A stretch of DNA of 64,000 nucleotides. Origin: Pseudoalteromonas shioyasakiensis. GTDB taxonomy: Bacteria; Pseudomonadota; Gammaproteobacteria; Enterobacterales; Alteromonadaceae. The stretch spans positions 2,662,501-2,726,500 of the forward strand of contig NZ_CP077770.1 of assembly GCF_019134595.1 (NCBI RefSeq), read 5' to 3'. Below the pieces are notes generated by a model. That model made no database searches. It was not told the DNA's origin and worked only from the letters and a program-made list of their open reading frames with translations. This document shows positions 17,126-25,739 of this stretch, piece by piece; position 1 is the first letter of the stretch; each line of letters opens with the position of its first letter. Made by a program: the position numbers and the translations under genes.

Positions 17126-19003
17126 ATGGATTTTGAATTTATTCGCCCTGCCCTACTTTGGTTATTAATTCCCGCGCTGATTATTTTTAGTGTGCTGTTG
17201 GTGCGCAACAAAAAAAGCGCCCCAGCTGATTTAATTGCCCCTCATTTGGCACAATTTGTAATGAGCGACAACCATAAAAAACAAAGCCAACCGCTTTGGT
17301 TGGTTGCTATGTTTACCCTGTTAGCCATCGTTTTTTCTGCAGGCCCAAGCTTTGAGAAGAAACAAGTCCCGGTGTTTCAAGCAAAGAATGCGCGAGTTAT
17401 TGTGATGGATATGTCGTACTCCATGTTCAGTACCGACATCGCACCAAGCCGATTAGTGCAGGCTCGATTTAAAGCACTTGATATGATTGAGCTTTTCAAA
17501 GAAGGTGATACGGCATTAGTGGCTTATGCAGGCTCTGCATTTACTATTTCACCGCTAACCAATGACGCTAGCACTTTGGCTAACCTTATCCCAAGCCTAA
17601 GCCCTGATATCATGCCGAGCAAAGGTTCAAATGTTATTGAAGGCCTAGAAAAAGCCGACGATTTACTTAAACAAGCTGGCTATTTAGATGGTGATATTAT
17701 TTTAGTCACCGATGGAGTTGATAGTCTAGATCAAGAAGATATTAGTCGCTTTACCGCTCAGTCAAATTATCGTTTAAATGTCTACGGAGTCGGCACTGAG
17801 CAAGGTGCGCCGATTAAGCTACCTGAAGGAGGCTTTTTAAAAGACATACAAGGGCAGATTGTTATTCCGACACTTAATGTTAGCCGCTTAAGTTCGCTTG
17901 CGCGCAACAGCGGTGGCAAATTTGCACTGTATCAAACCAGTAATCAGGATATTCAAACATTTGCCCCAACAGCCAATGCTGAAGTACTCAAAGATGAGAA
18001 GCAAAGCCAAGCGTTATGGCGTGTTGATGCAGGTATTTACGGCCTGATTATTTTATTGCCGCTAGCGCTCTTTTTAATTCGCCGTAGTAGCCTAGTAGTT
18101 GGCTTTTTGTTTGTTATGTTGTTACCTCAGCAACAGGTTTACGCCGCTGAATTACCAGAGGTGTTTAAGAACCAAGACCAACGTGCTCTTGATGCCTATC
18201 AGCAAAATCAATTTGAACAAGCCGCCCAAGCACAAAACACGCAATTAAAAGGCGCTGCTCTTTATCAGCAAGGTAATTACCAAGCGGCCATGGATGCGTT
18301 TAGTGAAGTTAAATCTGCGACGGGTTTGTACAACTACGGTAATGCCCTTGCTAAGGCAGGTGAGCTAGAACAAGCCATAGAAGCGTATAAGCAAGCCCAA
18401 CAGCTTAAAAATGACTTCACTGAAGCTAAAGAAAACCAAGCCCTCGTTGAACAGTTATTGCAGCAGCAAGAGCAACAACAGCAGCAACAAGAGCAACAGC
18501 AAAACAATGATCAACAAAACTCTGATGGCCAGCAAGATAACCAGCAAAAGCAACAGGGTGAAAATTCACAGCAAGGCGAAAAATCTGAGCAGAGTGAACA
18601 GCAAGATGGCCAACAACCGTCAGAGCAAAGTGAGCAATCAGATCAAAAAGGTGAGCAAAGCGAGTCTAATAGTGACCAGCAAAACAAACCTGAAATGGAA
18701 TCACAAGCAGACAAGTCGTCACAATCTGGAGAACAACAGACAGAGCAATCCCCCGAGCAACAAGATGCCCAGCCACAGCCATCACAAAGCGACGAACAAG
18801 CTAAACAGCAAGCAGAGCAACAGGCTATGCAGGCACAAGCGGCTGAACTGACAAATGAAGAGAAAGAAAAAGCCCAGCAGCTTAACCAGTTGCTGCGTAA
18901 AGTTCCCGATGATCCAGCGATCTTATTAAGAAATAAAATGCAATTAGAAGCACAAAAACGAAACTACCAACGTCGTCCACGAGGAGCCGAAAAATCATGG
19001 TAA
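17126..19003 (+). CDS. BatB-BatC fusion: von Willebrand A plus TPR protein with Gln-rich tail
   Basis: A 625-residue protein. Residues 1-330 are BatB-like: membrane helices near the N-terminus and about 305-340, with a von Willebrand A domain whose metal site is MDMSYSMFSTD. Residues about 350-440 are tetratricopeptide-like, as in BatC (ALYQQGNYQAAMDAF, NYGNALAKAGELEQAIEAY). Residues about 442-575 are a low-complexity Gln/Glu/Ser tract with runs such as QQQEQQQQQQEQQQ, followed by a short conserved end (LRKVPDDPAILLRNKM). In some bacteria BatB and BatC are separate genes; here they are one. The stop overlaps the batD start region. Confidence 0.85.
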   Translation: MDFEFIRPALLWLLIPALIIFSVLLVRNKKSAPADLIAPHLAQFVMSDNHKKQSQPLWLVAMFTLLAIVFSAGPSFEKKQVPVFQAKNARVIVMDMSYSMFSTDIAPSRLVQARFKALDMIELFKEGDTALVAYAGSAFTISPLTNDASTLANLIPSLSPDIMPSKGSNVIEGLEKADDLLKQAGYLDGDIILVTDGVDSLDQEDISRFTAQSNYRLNVYGVGTEQGAPIKLPEGGFLKDIQGQIVIPTLNVSRLSSLARNSGGKFALYQTSNQDIQTFAPTANAEVLKDEKQSQALWRVDAGIYGLIILLPLALFLIRRSSLVVGFLFVMLLPQQQVYAAELPEVFKNQDQRALDAYQQNQFEQAAQAQNTQLKGAALYQQGNYQAAMDAFSEVKSATGLYNYGNALAKAGELEQAIEAYKQAQQLKNDFTEAKENQALVEQLLQQQEQQQQQQEQQQNNDQQNSDGQQDNQQKQQGENSQQGEKSEQSEQQDGQQPSEQSEQSDQKGEQSESNSDQQNKPEMESQADKSSQSGEQQTEQSPEQQDAQPQPSQSDEQAKQQAEQQAMQAQAAELTNEEKEKAQQLNQLLRKVPDDPAILLRNKMQLEAQKRNYQRRPRGAEKSW

Positions 19004-20646
19004 TGCGATTATTATGTTGTTTATTGCTAATCGCGGCAGCGCCGCTTTGGGCTGCCACCCAGTTACAGGCAAGTGTTGACAAAAACCCTGTCCTTGCCGG
19101 TGAGTTTTTTGTTTTAACCATCTCAGCAGACGACTCTATTAACAGCGAACAACCAGACACTTCGGTGCTATTAAAAGACTTTGTTGTTGGGCCGACCAGT
19201 GTCAGCTCACGCACTAATATTATTAATGGTGAAATCAGTAAGCAAACTAACTGGTCTGTAAAGCTGATGACCCGTAAAGAAGGCACTTATACCATCCCTG
19301 CATTTACTGTTGCCGGTGTTAGTTCAAAACCGATTGAGCTAACGGTAGCTAAGCGCAGTCAAACCTCAGAGCAAAATAAAGAAGCCTTCATTAAAACAAG
19401 CATCAAGCCAAGTAGCTTATACGTGCAAGAAGCCGGTGTTTATACGGTTAAATTGTATTTAGACAACAACAAAGAATTGCTTGATGGCAACTTAACTACG
19501 CCAGAAATGGAAAATGCTGAGCTAACCCCAATTAACAAGCAATCTGAAGACTATGAGTTAATTGATGGCAAACGCTATTTAGTGATCACCCGTGAGTACT
19601 TAGTGCAGCCACAAAAAAGTGGTGTAAATACTATTACGGCACCTGTGTTCAATGGCCGTATTCGTCAAAACTATCGCCAAATGGCTGTGTCAGCGATGGG
19701 CGAAGATGTTGATGTTGAAATCAAGCCAATTCCAGAAAACTACACAGGTGCATGGTTACCAAGTGAACTGGTTAACCTTGATGAGCAATGGCAACCAAAA
19801 GATGACACCGTTGAAGTTGGCACGCCGATCACTCGAACTATCACCTTAACTGCATTGGGGGTTACTAAAGAACAACTTCCTGATATCGATATGCCGCAGG
19901 TGCAAGGTTTTAGAAGTTACCCTGATGAAAAAGAGAGTAACCACCTGGTACGTGATGGCCGTGTTATTTCACAGCAAACGGCTTCTTATGCTTTATTACC
20001 GCAAACGCCGGGCACTTACACATTGCCTGAAATAAAGCTGCCTTGGTTTAATACTAAAATCAATCGTATTAGCTATGCGACCATACCTGCTCGTACATTA
20101 ACCGTTGTGCCAAGTACAAACCCACTCACACCGGCAGCCCCTGCTATCGCAGAGCCGCAAACAGCAAGCTCTAATGAGCTGAGTGATATGCCAACTAATG
20201 TACAAACCATTACGCAAGTCACGACCCCTATGTGGCTTATTATCGTAGCAGTTGCCGGCTATGGGCTTTGGCTAGTCACCTTGGTGCTTTATATTAAAAA
20301 GCGTCCTCAGCACTCGGCAGCTGAGCCACTACCTACCAGTGGTTCACCAGCATCGTTGAATGAGCTTAAGCAGTTTGCAAAGCAAAACAATAGCTCAGGG
20401 TTTTATAACGCATTGAACCTTTATGCAAAACAGCAGACAGGTAAAAATGCAGCGGCCATCGAGTGTTTACTAGCATCGCTGAAAAACACACAACTTAATG
20501 ATGAAATTGCTAAATTACGCACTAAACTTTATAGTTCAGCAGATGAGCACGTTGATTTAAGTTTAATCGTCAGCTTGCTAAGCCAAGCGGCAAAGCAAAC
20601 GAAATCGACAAGTAATGCTACTGAATTAAAAAATCTTTACGATTAA
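18997..20646 (+). CDS. BatD-family protein
   Basis: A 549-residue protein with a signal peptide (MRLLCCLLLIAAAPLWAATQ), a long periplasmic part of repeated beta-sandwich domains, a membrane segment near residues 410-432 (MWLIIVAVAGYGLWLVTLVLYI), and a cytoplasmic helical end. The layout fits BatD (oxygen-tolerance protein family). The ATG at 18997 has GAGGAG about 10 bases upstream; ATG 19003, overlapping the previous stop as TAATG, is an alternative. It closes the six-gene Bat-type operon and is followed by a strong terminator. BatD probably joins the BatA/BatB membrane complex; no enzymatic motif is visible. Confidence 0.85.
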   Translation: MVMRLLCCLLLIAAAPLWAATQLQASVDKNPVLAGEFFVLTISADDSINSEQPDTSVLLKDFVVGPTSVSSRTNIINGEISKQTNWSVKLMTRKEGTYTIPAFTVAGVSSKPIELTVAKRSQTSEQNKEAFIKTSIKPSSLYVQEAGVYTVKLYLDNNKELLDGNLTTPEMENAELTPINKQSEDYELIDGKRYLVITREYLVQPQKSGVNTITAPVFNGRIRQNYRQMAVSAMGEDVDVEIKPIPENYTGAWLPSELVNLDEQWQPKDDTVEVGTPITRTITLTALGVTKEQLPDIDMPQVQGFRSYPDEKESNHLVRDGRVISQQTASYALLPQTPGTYTLPEIKLPWFNTKINRISYATIPARTLTVVPSTNPLTPAAPAIAEPQTASSNELSDMPTNVQTITQVTTPMWLIIVAVAGYGLWLVTLVLYIKKRPQHSAAEPLPTSGSPASLNELKQFAKQNNSSGFYNALNLYAKQQTGKNAAAIECLLASLKNTQLNDEIAKLRTKLYSSADEHVDLSLIVSLLSQAAKQTKSTSNATELKNLYD

Positions 20647-20670
20647 CTATTAACCTAATAGGTTGAATAT

Positions 20671-20702
20671 AAACGGCTAATCTTGAATTAGCCGTTTTTT
20701 TA
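20671..20702 (+). terminator. rho-independent terminator of the Bat operon
   Basis: Stem AAACGGCTAA / TTAGCCGTTT with a 7-base loop and a T8 run, 25 bases after the batD stop. Confidence 0.88.
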
Positions 20703-20719
20703 AGAAAAAAATAATAATC

Positions 20720-20738
20720 TCAGAAAGTTTTTTTCTGA
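20720..20738. promoter_or_regulatory. inverted repeat in the leader of the sigma-factor gene
   Basis: TCAGAAA-GTTTT-TTTCTGA is a perfect 7-base inverted repeat 19 bases before the sigma-factor ATG. It could be an operator or an RNA stem near the ribosome site; there is nothing to decide between these. Confidence 0.3.
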
Positions 20739-20757
20739 TAGGCAGGTCTTAGTTACT

Positions 20758-21273
20758 ATGACAGAAAAACAAAAGCGATATGAAGCGCTGGTTCATGTCT
20801 ACCACAGTGAGCTTTTTCGCTTTGCGTATTGGTTGTGTCGTGATCAGAACATTGCTGAAGACTTAGTGCAGGAAACCTTCCTGAGGGCTTGGCGTGCCTT
20901 GGATTCACTGCAAGATCAACAAGCAGTCAAACCTTGGCTGTTAACTATTTTGCGCCGCGAAAATGCACGCCGCTTTGAACGTAAACAATTTGATTACGCC
21001 GATGTTGAAAACGACACCCTTGTAGATGAACAAAGTACAACCCTTGATGCTGAAATGGAACAAACAGTGATTCAACGACAAATAGGAAAGTTATCACAAG
21101 AGTATCGAGAGCCGTTGCTACTACAAGTAGTAATGGGTTGCTCTGGCGATGAAATCGCCCAGATCCTCGATTTAAATAAAAATACTGTCATGACACGACT
21201 TTTCCGTGCCAGAAACCAGCTTAAAGAGGCTTTAAGCAGTGATGATGATCAACTTAGAGGAGCATCAAATTAA
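20758..21273 (+). CDS. ECF-type RNA polymerase sigma factor
   Basis: A 171-residue sigma-70 family factor with regions 2 and 4 only. Region 2 is seen in FRFAYWLCRDQNIAEDLVQETFLRAWRAL split around residues 19-47, and region 4 in EIAQILDLNKNTVMTRLFRAR near residues 132-152, the helix-turn-helix that reads the -35 element. The stop overlaps the start of the next gene as TAATG, so the two are translationally coupled, typical of a sigma factor and its membrane regulator. The leader carries an inverted repeat (20720-20738). Target genes cannot be predicted; no matching promoter motif was found in the window. Confidence 0.88.
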   Translation: MTEKQKRYEALVHVYHSELFRFAYWLCRDQNIAEDLVQETFLRAWRALDSLQDQQAVKPWLLTILRRENARRFERKQFDYADVENDTLVDEQSTTLDAEMEQTVIQRQIGKLSQEYREPLLLQVVMGCSGDEIAQILDLNKNTVMTRLFRARNQLKEALSSDDDQLRGASN

Positions 21274-22022
21274 TGGATGAACTCGAGTTTCGCCGCCGCA
21301 TCCTCGCCGAGCCAAGCACTATTGATAAGGAACTTGAAGCGTTTGCCGAGCAGGACAAAGATAAACAGGCGTTTATTGATGATGTGCGCGCTTTAGATGA
21401 TGAACTAAGTAATGCACTTAACATCCCCGTGCCTGAAAATTTAGCAAAGCGAATTATTGATAATACCTATGCAGCTGAAGACACGCCTTCAGAACAGCCG
21501 CTAGACACCATTATTGAGGCTAAGTCGCGCTTTGCCTTTAATCGCTTGTATTTAGCCGCTGCAGCGTCATTCTTAGTGGCAATTAGTGTGTTCTTTGTCA
21601 CTAACAAACAACATACGTTATACAGCGTGGGTGAGCATGCCTTTGCGCACCTATACCATGAGATAGGCTCGCTGGATAAACATGAAGCGATAGATCTTGC
21701 CTATGTGAACGAAAAGTTTGCCACCATTGGCGGACATTTAGATGAGCTACCAGGTAAAGTAACCTATTTAATGTTTTGTGACTTTCAAGGCAAAAAAGGC
21801 CTGCACTTGGTGTTTGAGTCTGATTTTGGCCCGATGACAGTATTCATTGTCCCTTCTGACGAACAACCATTTGGCACCGGCTCTGATGATTTCAATGATG
21901 AGCGTTTCGCTGGCCACATCAACCGCGGTGAGCGAGCGGATACTATCTTAATAGCGAGTATTGGCGCTCCACTTGATAGCTACAACAGTATGATTAATGA
22001 CGCCATTCGCTGGCTGCATTAA
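21273..22022 (+). CDS. DUF3379-family protein, candidate anti-sigma factor
   Basis: A 249-residue protein with a charged cytoplasmic N-terminal part (about 88 residues, starting MDELEFRRRILAEPSTIDKE), one membrane segment (LYLAAAASFLVAISVFFVT, about residues 90-108), and an outer domain of about 140 residues. This single-span topology and one-base overlap with an ECF sigma gene are typical of anti-sigma factors. The N-terminal sequence matches DUF3379, a family of Alteromonadales and Vibrionales found beside such sigma genes. No zinc-binding HxxxCxxC motif of the ZAS group is present. The anti-sigma role is inferred from context, not proven. Confidence 0.75.
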   Translation: MDELEFRRRILAEPSTIDKELEAFAEQDKDKQAFIDDVRALDDELSNALNIPVPENLAKRIIDNTYAAEDTPSEQPLDTIIEAKSRFAFNRLYLAAAASFLVAISVFFVTNKQHTLYSVGEHAFAHLYHEIGSLDKHEAIDLAYVNEKFATIGGHLDELPGKVTYLMFCDFQGKKGLHLVFESDFGPMTVFIVPSDEQPFGTGSDDFNDERFAGHINRGERADTILIASIGAPLDSYNSMINDAIRWLH

Positions 22023-22054
22023 TACCTACTCGTAGTAACACATATTACAGGCAT

Positions 22055-22083
22055 AAAAAAACCGCAGTCACTGCGGTTTTTTT
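22055..22083. terminator. bidirectional rho-independent terminator
   Basis: AAAAAACCGCAGTCACTGCGGTTTTTTT, with both an A-run and a T-run, lies between the DUF3379 gene and the convergent aminotransferase gene. Confidence 0.9.
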
Positions 22084-22099
22084 ATCGCTATAAAGCAGG

Positions 22100-23290
22100 T
22101 TACTTACAAACGTCTGCTACTGCATTTGCAAAGTAATCAATGTTTGTATCACTGATACCAGCAACGTTTACACGGCTAGAACCAACAATGTAGATTGAGT
22201 ACTCTTTTTGTAAGCGCTCGATTTGCTCTTTATTAATACCCAGGAATGAGAACATACCATTTTGACGGTCAATAAATGAGAAGTCTTGCTCAATGCCTTT
22301 CGCTGCTAAGCTTTCTTTGATTAAAGTACGCAAACCATTAATACGATTACGCATTTCATCAAGCTCGTCATGCCACATTTGCGTCAGCTCAGTGCTACCT
22401 AAAATCGTGCTAACAATATCAGCACCATGTGCAGGCGGCATTGAATAGATGCTACGTACAACGCTTAATAATACAGAGTTTGAGATATCAGCAGTCGCTG
22501 CATCTTTAGCGATGATTGAACATGCACCGATACGCTCGCGGTATAGACCGAAGTTTTTCGAACATGAAGAACAGATGATTAGCTCTTCTACCGCTGCTGC
22601 TAATTTACGAAGACCCGCTGCGTCTTCTTCAAGGCTTGAACCAAAACCTTGATAAGCAATATCAACCAGTGGCGTGAAACCAACTTCAACAGCAAGATCA
22701 GCAACTGTGCTCCATTGCTCAGCATTTAAATCCATACCGCTTGGGTTGTGACAACATGCGTGGAATAACACAACATCACCTTTAGGCACTTGCTTAAGGG
22801 TATTAATCATGTCATCAAATAAAAGGTCTTTATTTTCGTAATCGTAGTAAGGGTATTCTTTTACTGTTAAGCCCGCCGCTTCAAATAAGCTGATGTGGTT
22901 TGCCCACGTTGGCGTAGTTACCCATACCGTCGCATCTTTGTTGCAACGCTTGATGAATTCAGCTGCAACACGTAATGCACCTGTACCACCTGGTGCTTGT
23001 GCAGTGCGAACACGGTTAGCTAAAAGTGCTGGATGCTCACCCAGTAATAAGTTCTCCATTTTTTGACAGTAATCTAGGTTACCTGCCAAGCCAATGTACG
23101 ATTTACTGGTTTCGTTTTCTAAACGAAACGCTTCCGCTTTTTTAACCGCTTTTAATACAGGCGTATTGCCTTGCTCATCCTTATAAACACCTACACCCAA
23201 ATCGATTTTCTTTGGGTTTGTATCTTGTTTAAAGGCCGCCATTAGGCCAAGAATAGGATCTGTTGGTAATGGTTTTAATTCTGAGAACAT
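22100..23290 (-). CDS. aspartate/aromatic amino acid aminotransferase, class I
   Basis: A 396-residue fold-type I PLP enzyme, the length of Escherichia coli AspC and TyrB. The start FSELKPLPTDPILGLMAAFKQD and LGVGVYKDEQGNTPVLKAVKKAE are typical. SCSKNFGLYRERIG holds the PLP lysine, HNPSGMDL the pyridine-binding Asn region, and SSRVNVAG the Arg that binds the substrate carboxylate. It interconverts amino acids with 2-oxoglutarate, aspartate or phenylalanine/tyrosine being likely substrates. Whether it is AspC- or TyrB-like cannot be settled by eye. A GAF-domain gene lies 73 bases upstream on the same strand. Confidence 0.9.
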   Translation of the reverse strand: MFSELKPLPTDPILGLMAAFKQDTNPKKIDLGVGVYKDEQGNTPVLKAVKKAEAFRLENETSKSYIGLAGNLDYCQKMENLLLGEHPALLANRVRTAQAPGGTGALRVAAEFIKRCNKDATVWVTTPTWANHISLFEAAGLTVKEYPYYDYENKDLLFDDMINTLKQVPKGDVVLFHACCHNPSGMDLNAEQWSTVADLAVEVGFTPLVDIAYQGFGSSLEEDAAGLRKLAAAVEELIICSSCSKNFGLYRERIGACSIIAKDAATADISNSVLLSVVRSIYSMPPAHGADIVSTILGSTELTQMWHDELDEMRNRINGLRTLIKESLAAKGIEQDFSFIDRQNGMFSFLGINKEQIERLQKEYSIYIVGSSRVNVAGISDTNIDYFANAVADVCK

Positions 23291-23363
23291 TGACTATCTC
23301 TTTTTATAGGGGTTAGCGTTGCCACTAGCTTAACATAAAAACCCAGCCTGATTACTAGTTAAA

Positions 23364-24023
23364 TTAGACCAAGAGTTGAGGAATTTTAATACAACAAGCC
23401 ACAAGTAATGCAAGGGTTTGCTGATCAAAGAAATCATTATTAAATGCTTCTGCATCTATAATACCTAAGCATTCATTTTTGTCTGATAATAATGGTAAAC
23501 AAGTCTCGGCTTTCACCTTCGGGTCGCAAGTATAATACTCACCACCTTGTGCAAGGTAATCGGCTACGTTATTGATCACACGCCCTTGTTTAGAAAGCGC
23601 AACTTGAACATTGTTACTACCTTTAGCAAACGCTTCAGTTAGCGGGAATAATGGACGGCTCGGTGCACCATGATAAACCAGCTTTAATAACTGAGAACCT
23701 TCATTAGTCTCTGTCGCTTGATAAATACCAAACCAATCAACGTGAGTTTGGGCAACAACAAAATCGATAATTTGTTGCAGCTTAGCCAGTTTTTCAGTAT
23801 TGGTAGCATCATCGGCAACATAATCATTTAACTTGAATGGTTCATCTTGTAAGTAGCCAAACAAGCTACACGCACCACCCTCGCCTAGCTCAGGAATTTG
23901 ATACTCCCAACGTACAGCTGGTAAAGCTGACTCTGCAAGATAATGTTCAAGGTTTGATAATTGCTCAGCAACCAAATTTTCTGGTAATTTAAGCTGAGCT
24001 GTCGATAAGTAGTTAGAAACCAT
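23364..24023 (-). CDS. GAF-domain protein related to free methionine-R-sulfoxide reductase
   Basis: A 219-residue protein with a GAF domain over about residues 85-218: VDWFGIYQ, LVYHGAPSRPLFPL, GRVINNVADY, YYTCDPKVKAETCLPLLSD, CLGIIDAEAF. The layout follows the methionine-R-sulfoxide reductase group (MsrC, YebR), and the Cys in YYTCDP is where that group has its catalytic Cys in HIACDA. The two other cysteines of MsrC (in the AC and GVCG motifs) appear replaced, so the reductase cycle may be lost or changed. The first 80 residues are not part of the GAF fold. Transcribed with the aminotransferase or alone. Confidence 0.65.
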   Translation of the reverse strand: MVSNYLSTAQLKLPENLVAEQLSNLEHYLAESALPAVRWEYQIPELGEGGACSLFGYLQDEPFKLNDYVADDATNTEKLAKLQQIIDFVVAQTHVDWFGIYQATETNEGSQLLKLVYHGAPSRPLFPLTEAFAKGSNNVQVALSKQGRVINNVADYLAQGGEYYTCDPKVKAETCLPLLSDKNECLGIIDAEAFNNDFFDQQTLALLVACCIKIPQLLV

Positions 24024-24068
24024 TTAGCCATCCAAACATCTATAATGCCAGAATGATAACATGCGATT

Positions 24069-25739
24069 TTAGTGTGAGCTAGTACTGCTTGCTGTTAATT
24101 GATAATAAATTTCGACTTGGTTGCCTGCACTATTGAAGGTCACTTTTGAAGCTACTTCCCCAAGCAAGCACAAGCCTCTACCATGCTCTCTTGCAAGGCT
24201 TTGTTGATTTGCCTGTTCTTTACTAAAACCATTTCCTGAGTCGCAAACAGTAAAATATAAAGCAAGTTCTTCTGGGCAATAACGAATATCAATAATAATT
24301 AAGGCATCGGTTAAATTTGCGAGTGCCTCTTCACGCTGCTGATAATAAATTAAAAAGCCATCTTCTTGATTTTTTACCTCTGAGTCGAGGCCTAACACCC
24401 CGTGGTCTAAGGCATTATTGTAAGCCTCTGAGAGTATCAAAAAGATATTAGCGCGATGTGCGTTTAAGCCTGCTACTTTGCTTATTACATCAACGACTTC
24501 CAGTACCGGATCGGTGCTTTTGATTTGCTTTGAATTTAGGCTCAATGAAAAGTTAAAAGGTAATGCGGATAGCGGCTCAGACTTTTGCTCAGGCTCACTC
24601 ATGGCTAAGCAATTTAATAATACTAAGCTCAAGTCGTCTTGTTGTTTATTCCCACGAGCAAATTTATTGACTCGTTCAAGTACTTGCTCAGAAGAAATAG
24701 CTGGTTTTGAAGCGAGCACTTTTTTAAAGCGATGCTCACCAAAATACTCGTCATGTGGACTCGTTGTTTCAATGATACCATCGGTTGCCATGACAATACG
24801 GCATGTGTCCTCTACTTCAATATGAATAAGTGCACGTTCGAATTCATCTTCTTCTAAAATACCCAGTGCCATGTGTTGAGATTCAAGGGTACGAATAACT
24901 TCACCGCTTTGGTTGATGATATAGGTATCGGGTAAGCCCCCCAGCCATGCCGAGATACTTTTTCCGGTACTGCTAAGCTCTATGATGGTTGCAGCACAAA
25001 ACATGTGGCCTGGTAATAACTTACCTAATACTGAATTGATTTCTGCGGCAATATCACTCACCGACATGCCCTTACTCACCATGGTATAAAATACTCTTGA
25101 AGCAGGGAGAGCTCCGACTGCAGCGGCTAAACCATGACCAGTAAAATCACCAAGCATGCAATATAAGCTACCTAATGGGCTTTGTGCGACCAAAAACATA
25201 TCGCCATTAAACATAGCCGCAGGCGATAAATGAAAATCTAAATGCTTAGGAAAAGATTGTTGGTTCTCAAGAGCATTATTAAAAATATGTTCGACTATTT
25301 CATGTTCGCGGTCGACTTGATTTTGATGATATTCAAGTTGTAGATTTTGCTCTCTTGCCTTTTGGCTTAAATTACGGATCCGGCTATGCGCTTTAATTTT
25401 CGCGTTAAGAATCACTTCTTGAAACGGCTTATGCAAAAAGTCATCACCACCAACCGATAGGCAACGCTCAAAGCTCGCTTCGTCTTCTAATGAGGTAATA
25501 AAAATAATCGGTAAGTAAACTTGGCTAAAGCGCTCTTTGATAATCGCTGCGGTTTCAAAGCCGTCCATCACAGGCATAATGACATCGAGTAACACAATAT
25601 CAATGGTGTGTTCTTCGAGCAGATTTAAAGCAACAAGACCGTTCTCAGCGGTATAAACACGGTAGCCCTGCTGCTCTAACATCACGGTTAATAAGCGACG
25701 ATTTAAGGCAAGATCGTCTACAACCAGAATATTAAGCAT
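24069..25739 (-). CDS. CrsR/HsbR-like response regulator: receiver, PP2C phosphatase, ATPase-kinase
   Basis: A 556-residue three-domain regulator. Residues 1-125 are a receiver with the phosphorylated Asp at D52 (IVLLDVIMPVMDG). About 165-380 is a SpoIIE-type PP2C phosphatase (GDFTGHG, MATDGIIE). About 415-550 is a GHKL ATPase like the anti-sigma kinases SpoIIAB/RsbW (SEAYNNALDHG, DSGNGF, EHGRGLCLL). In Shewanella CrsR and Pseudomonas HsbR the phosphatase activates and the kinase inactivates a STAS partner, controlling a sigma factor or anti-sigma factor. I chose ATG 25739, giving TGATG overlap with the STAS gene upstream. The upstream sensor kinase is not in the window. Confidence 0.88.
   Translation of the reverse strand: MLNILVVDDLALNRRLLTVMLEQQGYRVYTAENGLVALNLLEEHTIDIVLLDVIMPVMDGFETAAIIKERFSQVYLPIIFITSLEDEASFERCLSVGGDDFLHKPFQEVILNAKIKAHSRIRNLSQKAREQNLQLEYHQNQVDREHEIVEHIFNNALENQQSFPKHLDFHLSPAAMFNGDMFLVAQSPLGSLYCMLGDFTGHGLAAAVGALPASRVFYTMVSKGMSVSDIAAEINSVLGKLLPGHMFCAATIIELSSTGKSISAWLGGLPDTYIINQSGEVIRTLESQHMALGILEEDEFERALIHIEVEDTCRIVMATDGIIETTSPHDEYFGEHRFKKVLASKPAISSEQVLERVNKFARGNKQQDDLSLVLLNCLAMSEPEQKSEPLSALPFNFSLSLNSKQIKSTDPVLEVVDVISKVAGLNAHRANIFLILSEAYNNALDHGVLGLDSEVKNQEDGFLIYYQQREEALANLTDALIIIDIRYCPEELALYFTVCDSGNGFSKEQANQQSLAREHGRGLCLLGEVASKVTFNSAGNQVEIYYQLTASSTSSH

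Noticed and set aside
18411-18851. Long Ser/Asn/Lys-rich ORF overlapping the BatB-BatC gene in another frame
   Set aside because: It is the out-of-frame reading of the CAA/CAG-rich tract of the real gene; it has no ribosome site and no recognisable domain.
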